Assembly (NCBI GenBank): GCA_013399115.1
Contig: VXAA01000904.1
Location: 885,979 to 949,978, forward strand
Direction: 5' to 3'
From: Anseranas semipalmata
Taxonomy: Eukaryota > Chordata > Aves > Anseriformes > Anseranatidae
Length of the DNA stretch: 64,000 nt
A program made the translations under genes and the position numbers. Positions 49,276 through 62,442 of the stretch are shown here, piece after piece; the stretch's first letter is position 1; each line of letters starts with the position of its first letter. The notes under the pieces are model-generated. The model had not been told where the DNA came from. It ran no database searches and saw only the letters and a program-made list of their open reading frames with translations.

Positions 49276-50859
49276 TAATGATCTAAACCATTCATAAGAG
49301 CTAGGTATTTACTTTTAATACCAAATTGGCATGTTTGGCATGCTCTTAACCGAGCAGCATATTCATCAGTTCCCAGCCAGGCAGCTTCAGGACATGCAGT
49401 GCATGAAATCCCTGGCTCGTGTGTGTGTGAAACCCGCATCCCCATCTCCTCGCTAAGACAGCAAAGACGTGTGATTTCTGGCAATAAGCAGCCTTCATCT
49501 GACTTGACCAGGGCAGGGAGCGCTCACAGGAGAAGACAAGCTGTCAGGCAGAGGGGTCGGGTGCTCCCAGCACGGGGCAGGAGCAAGCAGCCAGGGACAC
49601 TTTGCTCCGTGGATTTCCATTTGCCTGTTGGCAAGTCCATGCGCTCTCAGGGAAGTCCAGTCTGGAGGGCAGCCTGGAGGCAAGGTGGATCTGTCACAGA
49701 GACCAGCACTTCTGTCCTTATTCCTTGTATGCTGCTCAGCCTGCTTTGGCTGCTGCCAGCTGAAGGCTAAGATACTTATTCTAATCACTCCTTCTGTGGA
49801 GAAAAGCACAGGAGAAGGCCCAAAAGCAGAGTGGTTTGCTGCAGATGACTACCTGTTGTGAAAAGGATCAGAGGGGCGAACCCGTAGGTGATGTGTACCT
49901 GTGCCAGATGGACTACTCACATCCAAGGAGGAGACGGACAGGCCTTCTCCTGAGCAGCAGTCATGGACAACCCCATAGCAGGCTCAAGCACAGCACAGTC
50001 TACCACTCATCTTTCCAGCCATGGACCGTGCTCCCAGAGTCCCTTCAGAGAGTTACAAGAAAAATAAGTTATGTGTGGGGTACTGCAGGGCCAGCTATCT
50101 GCTTGTGGGGCCAGCCCACTCCCCCCAGCTGCATGGATCCCACAGAAATGGGAGGAAGAGAAGCAAGCACAAAGGTAGTGGAAATTATCTCCGATGCTTC
50201 TGAGGCAGAATGAGAAAGCCATATCTCCAAAGCCATGGGGTAAGAAGGTGCTAAGCTCTGCCCTAAGTCTCCTTTTGTCTGGAGCAGTCTGGCAGGATCA
50301 GGATCAGTTCTATGGCAAACCAATTTAAATATGAAAATGGGCAGAATCAGTATGAAAATTATTGTACAATTCAGAGCCCTCAGTCCTGGTCTAGGGCTGA
50401 CTTCCGACAAGCTTATGCTAAGAAGCAATTAACTTTGAAAACGACCCTATCGGACCAAGAAAGCAAGGCAAAATTTTCTGTCTGACAGCCATTTCTGGCA
50501 ATTTCAGTTCTGTTACGCTTTCAATGTATTCTGCATTTCATCTGCTATTACTGTGTTTTTCCCCAAAACTGTGCACAACCTTGAAGATTCCAGGCTTTGG
50601 GGATTTTTGTGGCTTGGGAGGATACAGTTTAAGATGGAAAGACAAACTCATTAGCTGGAGATTTGTAGCCAAATGATCACTGAATGAGCTAATTTGCATA
50701 TACATTTACATGGCTACTTTCAGGTTGCAGAGCTCTTCTTCCACTAAAAGGAGGAGAACCGTTTTCTTACGAAGCTCCTGTCTGAAGCTGCCTCACACTC
50801 TGGCAGACCACTTGCTGGCAATTTGCCTCGAGTTTCCTTCATGTGATGATGTCTAGTTT

Positions 50860-50880
50860 AAAAAAAAAAAAAAAAAAAAA
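50860..50880. repeat. Poly-A tract
   Basis: A run of 21 A in AT-rich DNA; no retroposon body recognised upstream. Confidence 0.92.
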
Positions 50881-52111
50881 GGAAAATTTTGCAAAGTGCC
50901 CAGCTCCCATCCGCACACACTGGCTCCTGAAATTCCCTCTCGCTGAAAGCTTTAGCATCTTAAGTTTCCACACCTCAGTTTGAGGGCAGAAATAAGGCAA
51001 GTGTAAGCTTTTTGTAAAGGCAAGGAGGCAGACGCATTAGCTAACTGCCCGAATGGAAAATTACGGCGGGTGCATCCATTGGACACGGCTCAGTACCGCA
51101 CTGTTTTGCACCGAGGAGGTGCGATGGTTGCACTGAGGCTACAGGCTGGAGAGCTGGCTCATCGCGTGAAGGACGGAAATCACAGAGAAGCTGACAGCAG
51201 CCTTGCACCCCTCCTGGTGCTGGGAGACGGGTTCATCAGCCACTGGTAGCAACTGGGGTGGACGTGGCTTTGAAGAGCCCCTTGGACAATACGCTCTGGT
51301 ACCCTTATCTCAATAATAAAATTACAGTTCCTGAACAGGTGTATATAATATTTCAAGTGGACAAGACAATGCATGATATGTGTACTTATGATTAAATACG
51401 CATTGGATACGCATACATTGATCAACTATGCATTATGTGCACTTTAATTACACTATTGATTAGCTACACCTTGATTAAATAGCAGTCGCATGGCACGCAT
51501 GATACTGAAGCATACAAATGGGTAGCCACGGTGCTGCACCATCGCTGGCTGGTGAGCGGCCACAGGTTACGCAGGCTGCACCTGCACACATGCGGAGACA
51601 CCGAGCGAGTGTGTGCAACAATTGTACCCCTCCTGAAATAATTTCTGGCTCCCCCACTAGATGCAGAAATAGCTAAGCAAGTGGTTGGTTCTCCATATGA
51701 AATGAGAAGAAGTTAAGGAAAAATAAAAATACAACAATGGCACTCGTAAAACCCCACGCACTCAAGGGCACGGGTGTCAGGCAGCTCTGGCAGCTCTGCT
51801 GAACTGAAAGGCTTTCATGCCACTTAATGTATATGTGTGAACTGCACCCCCATGGATTGCTCACTTGTGCTTTATGAGTGCGTTAGACGAATAAGATCAT
51901 AAAATGAGAGCTAGTGCCCCTTTGAAGCGTAGCCTTGCTTTTGCGTTTTTCTGTCTCAACATTATCAGAATGTCTTTCGTGAAGCTTTATTATCACTGAT
52001 AATGAAGAACTAAGAAGAAAAATTTTCTATTCAAGTATTGAGTAGTCAAAAAAAATACTTCCCAGGATACTGGAAAATCAAACAGAAGACTCCAGGGCAG
52101 GAGGGCTAATT

Positions 52112-52126
52112 AAAAAAAAAAAAAAA
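52112..52126. repeat. Poly-A tract
   Basis: A run of 15 A. Confidence 0.9.
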
Positions 52127-53345
52127 TCACAAAAGCCTGCCTTACTGTGAAAACCCTTGAGGGGAGATAAAAGCTGAAGGGAGGTGCATGCTTGAATAAT
52201 AAGGCCTTAATGGGTTTGGGTCCGTGTCTAATACAAAGCATTGATTTTGTCTGCTTGATGAAGTTAGTTATTCGATTAGAAAAATCTAATTTAAAGGGAC
52301 ACTGCCCACTAAAGATCACTCTGTTGGGGAAGTTTGTATTGAAGTCGTAACTATTAATTTTTATGAAAAATAAAAGAGAGCACAGTGAAAAAAGATTTGG
52401 GGGTACTCAGTTTATTTATTTCATAGAGCTGGCAGAATTTGTGGTAAGCCTTAGCTTCTCTCTTTGCTGTCTCCACTCCTTACATGTTTTGTTTGGTCTC
52501 CTATTGGTTCTTTGGGAGTAAAAGAAGGGAGAAGAAATATATGCTTTTAAAAATATAGTGAGACGTGAGGCTAGAAATGCAGTGAAAAAAGGTAGGAGCC
52601 AGGGACAGAAGGCATTTCCATAAGATATTTTAAACACTTTATTTGAAACTGGTCTATTTCCAGTTTGAAAGTGCCCAGTTAAGCGGGTGGCAAAGGCAGG
52701 AGATGGGGAGCGCTGCAGAAAGGGCTCACTCCAGCAGACGTCGCCGTCGCAGCTGGCCAGAGAAGGCTGCAGGGCTGCAGCAGTGGGATTGGCAGGGGAT
52801 GAGGGCTGAGGTGTTTGGGAGGAGCCCAGGTTATGCAGGGAGGAGAGGAGAGAAAGAACTGAGGGAAAGGGGAGGTTGGGCACCAAAATGTCACGCTTTC
52901 ACTCCTGCTTCTTAAATGCAAACTCAAGCCCTGTCCCCACAGCTGTTGCCTTCCAGGAGCCCAGCAGCAGCAGCAAGGCTCTCTGCAGCCTTTGGGATTT
53001 GCCTACATGGAAAAAAAAACAAGACCAGAGTCCCACTCTTCTTATCCAGTCTCAAGTTTGGGCTTGTGAGGCAGTGTCCTCTCATTTATACCACCTCCCC
53101 ATGCTGACCCCAGAGAACTCATTCCGGATCTCCATATTTGCAGGGGTGGAAGTAGGTGGGAATTAGACATGTCATTCTCAGGGCAAATGTATTGTTTTGT
53201 TTAGAAATGACAGATCAGGAGTGAGACAGGGCCAGTGACACACCTCAAGATATTAAGAATAGTACTCATCTAACCTTAGACATTACAGTAGAAATGTCTT
53301 TATATAAGCTTGCCAGTTGAACTCCCTTTGTAGTCAATGTGAAGC

Positions 53346-53477
53346 ATATGAGTCATCTCACCCCAATGCAGACATCTAAAAGAGGGCAGATGACTCATAT
53401 CTTACAAGTACCTACTTCTCTTCACTGATTATAAAGGCCAGCTCAGACGGAGACATCTGATGTCAGGTGAGATGACT
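53346..53477. repeat. Nested inverted repeats carrying AP-1-type sites
   Basis: The sequence atatgagtcatct (53346-53358) is repeated in perfect reverse complement as agatgactcatat (53388-53400). The overlapping agtcatctcacc (53351-53362) recurs in reverse complement as ggtgagatgact (53466-53477). The first two copies contain the AP-1/NF-E2 core TGAGTCA/TGACTCA. It may be an enhancer-like cluster or the remains of a palindromic element. Confidence 0.75.
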
Positions 53478-53936
53478 CCCACCTTGACTGGCTAGACTAC
53501 TGAAAGATGCAAAATCTGAACTTAGACAAAGAACAACACACGCAGACTGCTCAGCACCCGTCTGATATATTACCCTAATTGGCGGCTCGATGAGAAATCT
53601 TGTGTCTGATTGCTTTCTCACATCGATGTTCACCAGCTGGAGAAGAAAGCCACCATTCGTTCAGGACTGTACATTAGACCTGGTATTCTCCCACTCTGCA
53701 GGAATGACAACCTGGATCAGGTTAGCAGAAGCAAGGGTGCGGGTTAAACCCTGTGGCCCAGGTTATGTGGTCATGCAGACCAGATGCCTGTAGCGTTCAA
53801 TTTTAAGCTGAGGATCTCAGCTGGCAGTAGCAAGTGGTGTAGGAACAAGAATGTCAGCAAAGCAGCAGGTTTTCCATGGGGGGGCCAGGCAGTCGCCCCC
53901 TTTCTCAGCCCCCTGTTTTCAGCCATCTTGACTCAC

Positions 53937-54105
53937 CTTTCCCAGATTGACAAATGGTGACAGTGGCCACTGGCTCATCCATAAGTGGTGAGATCAAACT
54001 GCAAGGGTCACTGAAGAGCTCATCCAGAAACTCCTGTTTTTTGGTGACTTGTATCACTGTTGCATGCTCAGGAGGCAATCTTTGTGGCATCACCAGCAGC
54101 TCAGC
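53937..54105 (-). CDS. Candidate coding exon, unrecognised gene on - strand
   Basis: On the - strand, a tattaac branch-like site and a T-rich tract lead to an AATTAG acceptor. A 169-base open segment follows and ends at a strong AAAG|GTGAGT donor, phase 0 to 1. It encodes 56 residues: AELLVMPQRLPPEHATVIQV, then TKKQEFLDELFSDPCSL, then a stretch ending VATVTICQSGK. Codons favour G in first position, as in real exons. The other two frames are less convincing. No family is recognised. The phases allow joining from 62443-62565 and to 33251-33366. Of the three candidates this is the best supported. Confidence 0.42.
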
Positions 54106-57100
54106 CTAATTGTTAATATAAAAAAAGTGGGTTCTCCCCCAGGCCAGTGTTACAATCTCCCTGAGAGGACATCTTAACTAGCGGTTGGCAAGTTTATTGA
54201 TCCTGGTACCATTCTTTCAAATCAGTGGTAATTTCTACATTTCAAAAGCAAGCCTGCCATTTAGTCATCTACAAAGTTGTCTTTGGAATGAATGAAGGAT
54301 TCAGGGCTCAACCAAGATGACTGCATGTCTGACTCTTGTAATCGCTGTTCTCCTCCCAGGATGTTAATCCTGGACTCTGAATAGCTGCCTAACCCAGCTC
54401 CTGCAAATGCTGCCAGGGCTGGATTCTGGGTATGTGCTGCATGGACTTGTCATTAACACTGAGACAGTCTTGCAACAGTTTCCTCAGTGTTATGATCTGA
54501 TTAATTAAGATCTCAGCAGCACTGGGACATGCATTCAGTGATGATGGACAATGCTGGCATTCCTGAGCAGTACTTTTACAGGTAGCTAGCTAGGGGCAAA
54601 GAACAGCTAGCGTCCAATACTGTGCTTTCAGGTTACTCTGAAATCATCCTGTAGAGCTAGCCAGTCAAAATTAACCACTGGAAGTGGAAAACTTTGGACA
54701 TTTAGAGACATTTAGAGACAAATCTGTGACCACAGCTTTTGAGGCAGAGGGTACAGCCAACCTGGAGGGCAGAAGAGAGAAGACGGTGCTTACAGAGTAG
54801 CAGTTAGACACTTTTTCCGACATCTAAAAATCTCACCTACAAGCTGAGCACGTTCCTGATAGACTGGTGTATTTTCATGTGAATGCACAAAGAGTTGGTG
54901 CATTGGTTAAAATTAGCTACAATACATCTAGGAAATGGGCATTATGACAAGACCCATTAATAATAATAATACTTGTCATACTTCTCCGGAACAAAAAACA
55001 TTTACCCATTCAAATGTCGCAGAAAAAATTCAGCTGTTACCTCTCTCCGTTGTTACAAGGCAGAACCTCGTGCTAAAGCTCATTACAAGTGTTTTCCCAG
55101 GTAATCACATTGCTCTATGAGCAGCAAAACAAATGAGTATTGAGTTCCTACAGATTTGTGCCCTATTTCCCCTCATCTGCCTCCAGCTACGCCCTCCACT
55201 GTGCTCCCAGCTTCCATCTAGGTCATCTGATAAAATACCAATGCCTACAATGCTGTTCCTTCTGACTCCTGCACTGAAGGAAACTAGGATTACACAGGTC
55301 TGATCTCTAAATCACTGTTTATCCATACAGGTTGAAATTTCACCAGTTGTGGAAGGGCAGGACAAAGGGGAGGGTCACATCATGGGATTTTGCTCTATGG
55401 CAGAATCTGATATGGTAATATATGACTGCAGATACAAAGGCTTTGCCTCTGAGACCAGAGGGGCAGTTGTGGGTCAAGCTGTCATTTTTGATGCCACTAG
55501 CAAGTGTTTTGAACTCCTTTCTTTTCAAACCAATTTGCCATATTTGTTTTTTCTCTCTCAGGTTTGTTGGGGATGTTCAGTTTTGAACCCAATTCTCAGT
55601 TTGCTCTATCTCTGGCAACTACTGAGTCCCCCCTCTGTTCCAGCTTCTGCACCTGCTATGGGCAAAAGGGTTAGAGAACTACCTCGCCAAGTCCTACATT
55701 GCTTCAGTTCAGGGGCTATAAATTTTTATGAGCGCTCACAGCCAGATTGTTTGGATTGGTTTTCTTGACTACGCAAGTTCCCAAACAGTGATATTATTAT
55801 TTATATCCGTCAAGTCTCTCATTAATCCTAATCATAAATCCTGCCCTCTAACGAAAAACATATTATGCCTCCTAAGGGAGGAGGTTCCTTCTGAGTCGCT
55901 GGCAGAACAGCGTGTTCTGTGGTCTCATGGGCTCTCCAGCACGTCTGGCTTTTATTTCTCCCTCTTTCTAGTTTTACAAGTCCCCTCTTGGATTGCAATC
56001 ATCCATCAGAGCCCTGCAAGGTGGCAAGAAATGAACAGGAATGTCTGGGCGTTTCTCCTACGGCTGCCAATCAGTATCAGTGTTGACTAAATGATCTGGC
56101 ACTCATTCACACAGCCAAGTAACATTGAACATGAGTTTTGGGTATGTTTTGGCAAAGAACATTAAAGATGTGTGATCTGTCCTTATTTTGGCAATTGGCT
56201 ATTGGTCAGAACTGATTAGGCATTGAAGTTTGCATGTTATCACATGGCATGACAACTTGGCTAGCAATTCAAAGAGCTAGCTAATGAGGAAAGATGATCT
56301 CAGTCTGCTTATGAGAAACAAAGTCCTTCCAGCAGTGTCCAGATGGCAAAACAAGTGAGTGTGTGGTAGCATCTCACTTCCGGATGTCAAGTCCTGTGTG
56401 GGAACCAACTATCTTGGGCCTGGGTCCTGGAAATGGTCCCAAATGTGCTAAGCTATCAGCACAAGGGCAGTGCTGTTGGAGTCAAGAGCACAGCTTTGGC
56501 TACTCCTTCAAATGCAGTAGCCAGGCTAGTGGTCGCCTACGAGGGCAAGTTGCATTCAAAAGCTCCTTGCTGCTGAAAGAAGAGGACCATTGTGTGTCAA
56601 TGCTGTTGTGGTGTGAAGACTTGCCATTCTCTTGTGACTGTGATGAGTGTCTCTAATGAACATCAGAGCTGCTCCCCCCTTTAGATGAAGGCAAAGAGCA
56701 TGCCTGACCAGAGACATTAGCATCACTGCTCATTTTCTGGCGAGCAGGCCATTAACTCATTGTGACACTGAGAAAATAAGACTGGGCTTGTTTTTTTTTT
56801 TTGCTTGTTTGTTTTATTGTTTAAGTTGAGGGAAATGTAACAAGATAAAGCTCCCTCTGGAAAAAAAGCTAATTGGATTTGAATAGCTTAATTGATGGAG
56901 ATAGGTACCTACATGAAAACATTTTTTTCCTTCCTTTTTTCCTCCAGTCTATGGATTTGATGTTTCTGTTTCTCGTAATCTGTCCAAAAAGTGAGTGTGA
57001 AGTTACTCTTTGCTGCTGAAGTAAGGTTTTGTACTCATATGGGAAGGTGTAAATTGTAATCTGCAGGGCTACAAAGAGTCAAACAGCACGTGTTCTCTGA

Positions 57101-58684
57101 TACAGTGCTCGGATATTGGTTAACTATATAATCATTAATGGTTGATCGGGAACTGGGCACACTTCTTCTGCAAGGCTGTCATTGTTCAGTCAGACTGTAA
57201 GTACATTCAAATGTCATAAACCATATAGCAAAATATTTACCACTAAGAACAGTTTGTTTTTTTCTTTTCAAAAAATTATAACTTAGTTATAACAGAGAAT
57301 TAAAATATGACAAAATGATGAACAATCAACTGACATCAACATTTACGGTTGTCATCTGAAGCAAAAGCATTTCTTATTTAACCTATGGAAATTATTCTTG
57401 CAATTACTGCTAACATTGATTAAGCTGATGAATTTACAGTTGCAGTGTTCTTGGTCACAGTTTAGAAACACAACACAACAGTGAAAGGAGAACATTTGTG
57501 TCACATTCCTGCTGCCTGTTAGAGCAGGAAAAAGATATAGTCTCATGGGAGTAGAGGCATGGCTGTTCTCTAAACTACCACCTCCCGTAGCCTCCAGGAA
57601 TTACCCAAACTGCGTAATGCTTAGCCAAGAGTAAATTTGATAAAAATCTTTCTCAGAATATCTAGGGAGTTCACAAAGCAGTAGCAGAATTTCCCCTCCC
57701 TGGGACTCCATAGGAAAGGGGTATTGGAGGAGAAAGACTACTGCTTTGGAGGGCTGGGTCAGACTGGCTGGGATGGACTTGAGAGATGCAGAGAGAAATA
57801 CCACAAGATATGCCTTCATGGAAGATACAGGTTTTCCAGGATTTCCTTTCAACCAGTTTCTTATCTTAAAATGTGCGCTGCCAGACTGGCACTGGGATAG
57901 ACAAAGGGGCAGAGTTAAGGTTACAACGCTGACATTTATGGCACTCAGTCATGATACTCTGTAACATTTCTTAACTGCAGGTGGGATGTTCCATTAGGTT
58001 TCAATAGGGTCTTCCTTACAAGGAGACACTTGCTCATAATTTTAACAACAGCTCAACAGACCTGGTCCTTCAGCACCTTCTGAACTCCCTGCTGACATCA
58101 AGAGAGCTTCAAGCTGCTGAGTCAGCTGTAAAGCTCTCTCCTCCTGAGATGTTTCTGACTATGTCTGCACTGAGGGATTGCTCAGCAGAAAGGAAACAAA
58201 CTCTTGTTTTGGCACTTACATATTGATAGCTGTGGCGCTGACAGACTAGCTCTATCACAATGTTGTGAAATTAGACATCATCTTAATCGTCTTGCAGGGT
58301 TTAGATTTTTTAAGCACTCAAGGCTTATCCCCTCTGCGTTGGTCTCATTGGGGATCAGGTTTATCCTGAAGATCAAGATCAGGTCTCCTGTTTCAAGTGA
58401 GAAGTACGAAAACAAGTTACTGCGCAGCAGTGCAACAGGACATCTCCTCCCATTCTTTCCACTTTGATTAGCAGACAAAGGAATCAATGGCTGAATTTCT
58501 GCCACTTGGTAGATGTCTTTTTGGCTACCCTGGTAAACTGCACAGGACACTGTACTTTGATTTTCTTCTTCTTTTTTTTTTTTTCTTTTTTTTTTTTCTA
58601 GTCATCATAGGCTAGTAGTGGAAGGAAGCACTTGAATCTGGTTGTTCAGAGATTTCCAGACATCATAACAAATGCTCTGTGAAA

Positions 58685-58758
58685 AGTGACATTAAACTGA
58701 CGAGGTGTAACCAAGGTGTTTTAATGTCACTCTAATATTTCAGACTTCTGCAAGTCTG
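58685..58758. repeat. Two adjacent hairpins
   Basis: agtgacattaaa (58685-58696) pairs perfectly with tttaatgtcact (58720-58731). Immediately after, cagactt (58741-58747) pairs with aagtctg (58752-58758) across a 4-base loop. No known element is recognised. Confidence 0.75.
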
Positions 58759-60749
58759 TTGAAATTTTATCCTCCTGCAAACAAGCTCAGAATCTCTTTA
58801 ACCAGCTTTACAGCTGTTTGAGACAACAGACTCAGCTTCTTATATACATGCAATCTAACCTTGACTCTTACTTGTCTCAATTTTTTTTTCAAATCTCCTT
58901 ATTCATTTTCACCAGCACAACCTGAACATTTAATGCAATGATCCTGAATAACAGAGTAAATATGTTAAATGTATTGTGCTTTTGAAGCAACCTATCACAA
59001 AGAGGTTTTCCTTGAAATATAAATGACACCATCAAATTTGTCTTCTTTCCATAAATAAATCTATTCTAATGAGGTCATTTGTGCCAAGAGCATTTTCTGT
59101 TCTCCAGTGTTAATACCCTGGCAAGTCTCTTCAGGCCTTCAGAGTAATCAGTCACATCATTCTTAGTAATCAGTCACAGCTCTCCTGAACAAACACAGGC
59201 TGTGGTGGCACATGGTCCCACACACCAGTGCCAGGCTAATGAGGCAGCATGAGCAGGGCTTATTTGATTGAACTCCGGGAATGTGAATTCCCTTCTCACC
59301 ATCCTTGAGCAATTTGGTTTTTGACAGATATGGCAGAGAACCTCTGTCCCAGAGGTACAGCTCACTATAAAATACTACCTGTACTTAAATTACCATATCA
59401 TGAACAATTGCCTGCCAGAATGTCCAGGTTTTCTATTGTATTATGAAAGTATAAAAATGGACAATCCATGCTGGGATAAGAAACCTGATTGTACTGTATA
59501 CAGAAAGGCACTCAAGCACCCTTTTGAGTAGAGGTGAATTGCCAAGAGGTAAGTGCATCCTAACTCATGCTCTAGATAGGAATAGATGTAAACTATCTGG
59601 GGCTGACTGTGCTCTTCCTGTAAAAACATGTATTTTATAAAGGATTTTGTTTCCTGCGCCCTTTGGGAAAAGAACAAAAGTTGCCACAAATACTAAATAT
59701 TTATGGCTACCTCATTCTGACCTAACCTATACAGTATAAAAACAAGTTACTGAGCTGCCATGAATTGTGGTTGATAGATCACTTATGCCTAGTGTTGCTG
59801 TTGCTAGATGAGAAAACAAAGAGAAATGATAAACTGCACCCATGTGAATGATGCCACTAGGCTGAATAATTAGAATTGCATTGTGCAGAAGATTTTTGTT
59901 AATGGTGGATCAGAAAAGACAGTTTCACTGAGCTTCTTAAACTTGCACAGGGCTAATGAACTACAGCTCCACTACACCAAAATGCAGAATCCAGTTTCTC
60001 TTTCTTTCCTTTTATTTCATTAACACAAAGTTCTCCTGCAACTGTGTGGCTGAAAACATCATTATCACACCTGGCAATCACACTGGCAATGGGGATAAAG
60101 GGATTTAAGAGATAAATAGAGCCTGAAGGGGACAGACAGCTAGTCAGGAATTGTACAGAGCATTCCCAGCAGATGTCTGCTTCCCAGTGTAAACAGAAAA
60201 CCTTGGAAAGCAGAAGATAGCACAGCCTTGAAGCTCCCCTGTCTTGCCCTGTAGGGCTAGAAAGTGCAAAAGCAAAGCTTTTCCCTCAGCCTCAGGCCTG
60301 GGACCTGATTCAGTAAGAACGGAGCCCAGTTTTTATTTATGTTAAGCCTAATCAATGAACGCATATAAGTTATTTTGCAAATTTATAGTCACAGAGATTA
60401 ATACAACCCAAAGGTGACAAAAGTATGCAAATCAAACTCTTCCTCAGCAACCATTAAAGCTACTGCTTTTCATATGAAAAATGGAGTATATACTTGACTT
60501 AAGTGTATACAAAAATAGGTGCTATGTCTGCAAAATGTGCATTTGCATGAAAGCCAGCTCCTTTTCCGAGAACTGTTATAACAGGAAACTACTAAAATAA
60601 AACACAAAGTAAATGAATAATTTAGAGATCTCATTTGTATGAGTCCTCTTCAAAAATACATGTATGTGTGAAGGGGGAGCCAAGTGACCATTAGATAAAG
60701 TACAAAGCTGTGAGCTCACTGTGGAAGGAAAGCTATTTTCAGTCAAATT

Positions 60750-60766
60750 AAAAAAAAAAAAAAAAA
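60750..60766. repeat. Poly-A tract
   Basis: A run of 17 A. Confidence 0.9.
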
Positions 60767-62029
60767 GTTTGCTATTCAAGGCTTCATATCATGCTGTATT
60801 AAATTATAAGAGTGAAAACTGGTTCTGATTTAAGAAGAGATGGCATAGCAAGATGTGATGTGTCAGAAACGTAATTGTATGTTGCACACTGATGCTCTGC
60901 TTGCCTTCTATTTGTTGGAGGCTGACCAAACTGGGAAGCTCATCATAGCCAGGAGGATCTTAACCCTCAAGAGTCCAATCTTGCAACTCTTATATGCAGC
61001 AGTAATATTTTTCCCTTGTGTCATCAATAAGGCAACATATGTTAAGAATTTACAGGAAGTAAATCCCCCAAAGTACAGTTACAGCCACTAGGGCTGGAGG
61101 GGAGCCCTCTCCCTGAAAATTAGGCCATAAAGATCAAACCTGCAAATAATATGGGCTGACGTAGTCTCTAGGATGGACAAACATCATCTGTTGAGAGTCG
61201 TCCCCACTGTGAAGGGTCTCTCTCTCAATGGCCAATGAAGCCTGGGGGTCTTGCAGCTAAGCACGCATTGCGAATCTGGCTCTGAGCGCTGGTAGCGCCC
61301 ATCCCCACTTCACCACATCAGTGTTCCAGCAGAATTACTGACCCCGCTTCACCAAACCTCCTTCCTGCCTCCGAGGAACTTGAGTTGTCCCTAACATGCT
61401 CCTGACTTCTCGTGTGAGACAGCAGCTTCTTCCGCGCCCGGTCCCACCGGCTTCTTTTGTGCCTTGGTGGCCAAAACCTGCCCTTCGGGCAGCTGGAGCA
61501 GAGGCAAAGAAATGTACATATAAATAAGAAATGACAGCTGTTTTGCAGTTCAGCAAATCAATGTAAGTGCTATCCGAGACATAAAGTTTGACAGCCCTGG
61601 TGTGTGAAGGGAAGAAAGGAAAGGCAGGTTTTGACTGCTGTGATGCAGAACTGCCAATTTTTGGCTTCTTCCCATGTCCATGGAGAAAGGCAGTGCCTGA
61701 GAGACAGAGGCTGCAATGCCATATGAGAGGTTACAGTGGCCAAGCTGGATGTAGCCTCTAGTGATTATATGCAAAGTACTAAAAAAATCTGGTCATGTAG
61801 GAGGGCATTCATTTTACCTGGACAGTTTTGTATGCATAAGCTGTACTGCTTTAGCCATTCCAGCATGAACACAAGCTGGAGAGGACATACAGGATAGGCA
61901 CCTATGCTGCACTAAAGAGCACTGAAAAAATACCTACATTGGGTTTACAGGTTGTCCCTGTGTCTCTTTTCACTGTCAAGTCAGAAAAATAACTCATTAG
62001 TGCCTTACCTACAGCAACAAATGACTTAT

Positions 62030-62135
62030 GATTGGAGAATAGATGCCTGGTGAGCTTAAAAGGTCTGAGAGGGTTGCAGAAAAATGTTGGAAAACTAGCA
62101 GGTCCTTCATATTTGTGATCCTATGATTATATCCA
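62030..62135 (+). mobile_element. Possible degraded CR1-like 3' end
   Basis: 'gcaggtccttcatatttgtg' followed by 'atcctatgatta' resembles the CR1 terminus (ggtcccttccaa... then gattctatga). The preceding sequence does not match well, so this is tentative. Confidence 0.28.
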
Positions 62136-62442
62136 TAGTGAGGAGGACCTGAGAGAGATCCTCACCATGCCAAAAATCTCAGCAACTATCTACATTGTTC
62201 AGAAATTAGGACGTCTTCTATCTAGAGAGGAGCTGCATAATGGACTTGAAGCTTTAATTCACAAAGCCTTCCTACTGAATTTCAGTGCTCAGGAATGGAA
62301 CTGTTCAGGAAAAGTCACCCAGAAAAGCCAGTACTTGGTTCCAAAGTACTCCTATTTACTGAAGGAAGAATGAATGACTATTCTGATTAGGTGACAAATC
62401 CAAAGGCAACATTTCACTCAGAAAACATCTCAGGAGGCTTAC

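Larger units (their letters stand above)
49276..53345. other. Unassigned DNA
   Basis: No gene recognised. Poly-A runs lie at 50860-50880 and 52112-52126. An ATTTGCAT octamer lies at 50692-50699 in an AT-rich stretch. Confidence 0.4.
54106..62442. other. Unassigned AT-richer DNA (possible - strand intron)
   Basis: No gene is recognised on either strand. It holds two adjacent hairpins at 58685-58758, a CT/T-rich block at 58559-58602, octamer motifs at 60425-60432 and 60541-60548, a poly-A run at 60750-60766, and a faint CR1-like end near 62030-62130. Short splice-bounded open bits on the - strand (for example one ending at 59299) are too weak to annotate. Confidence 0.4.
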
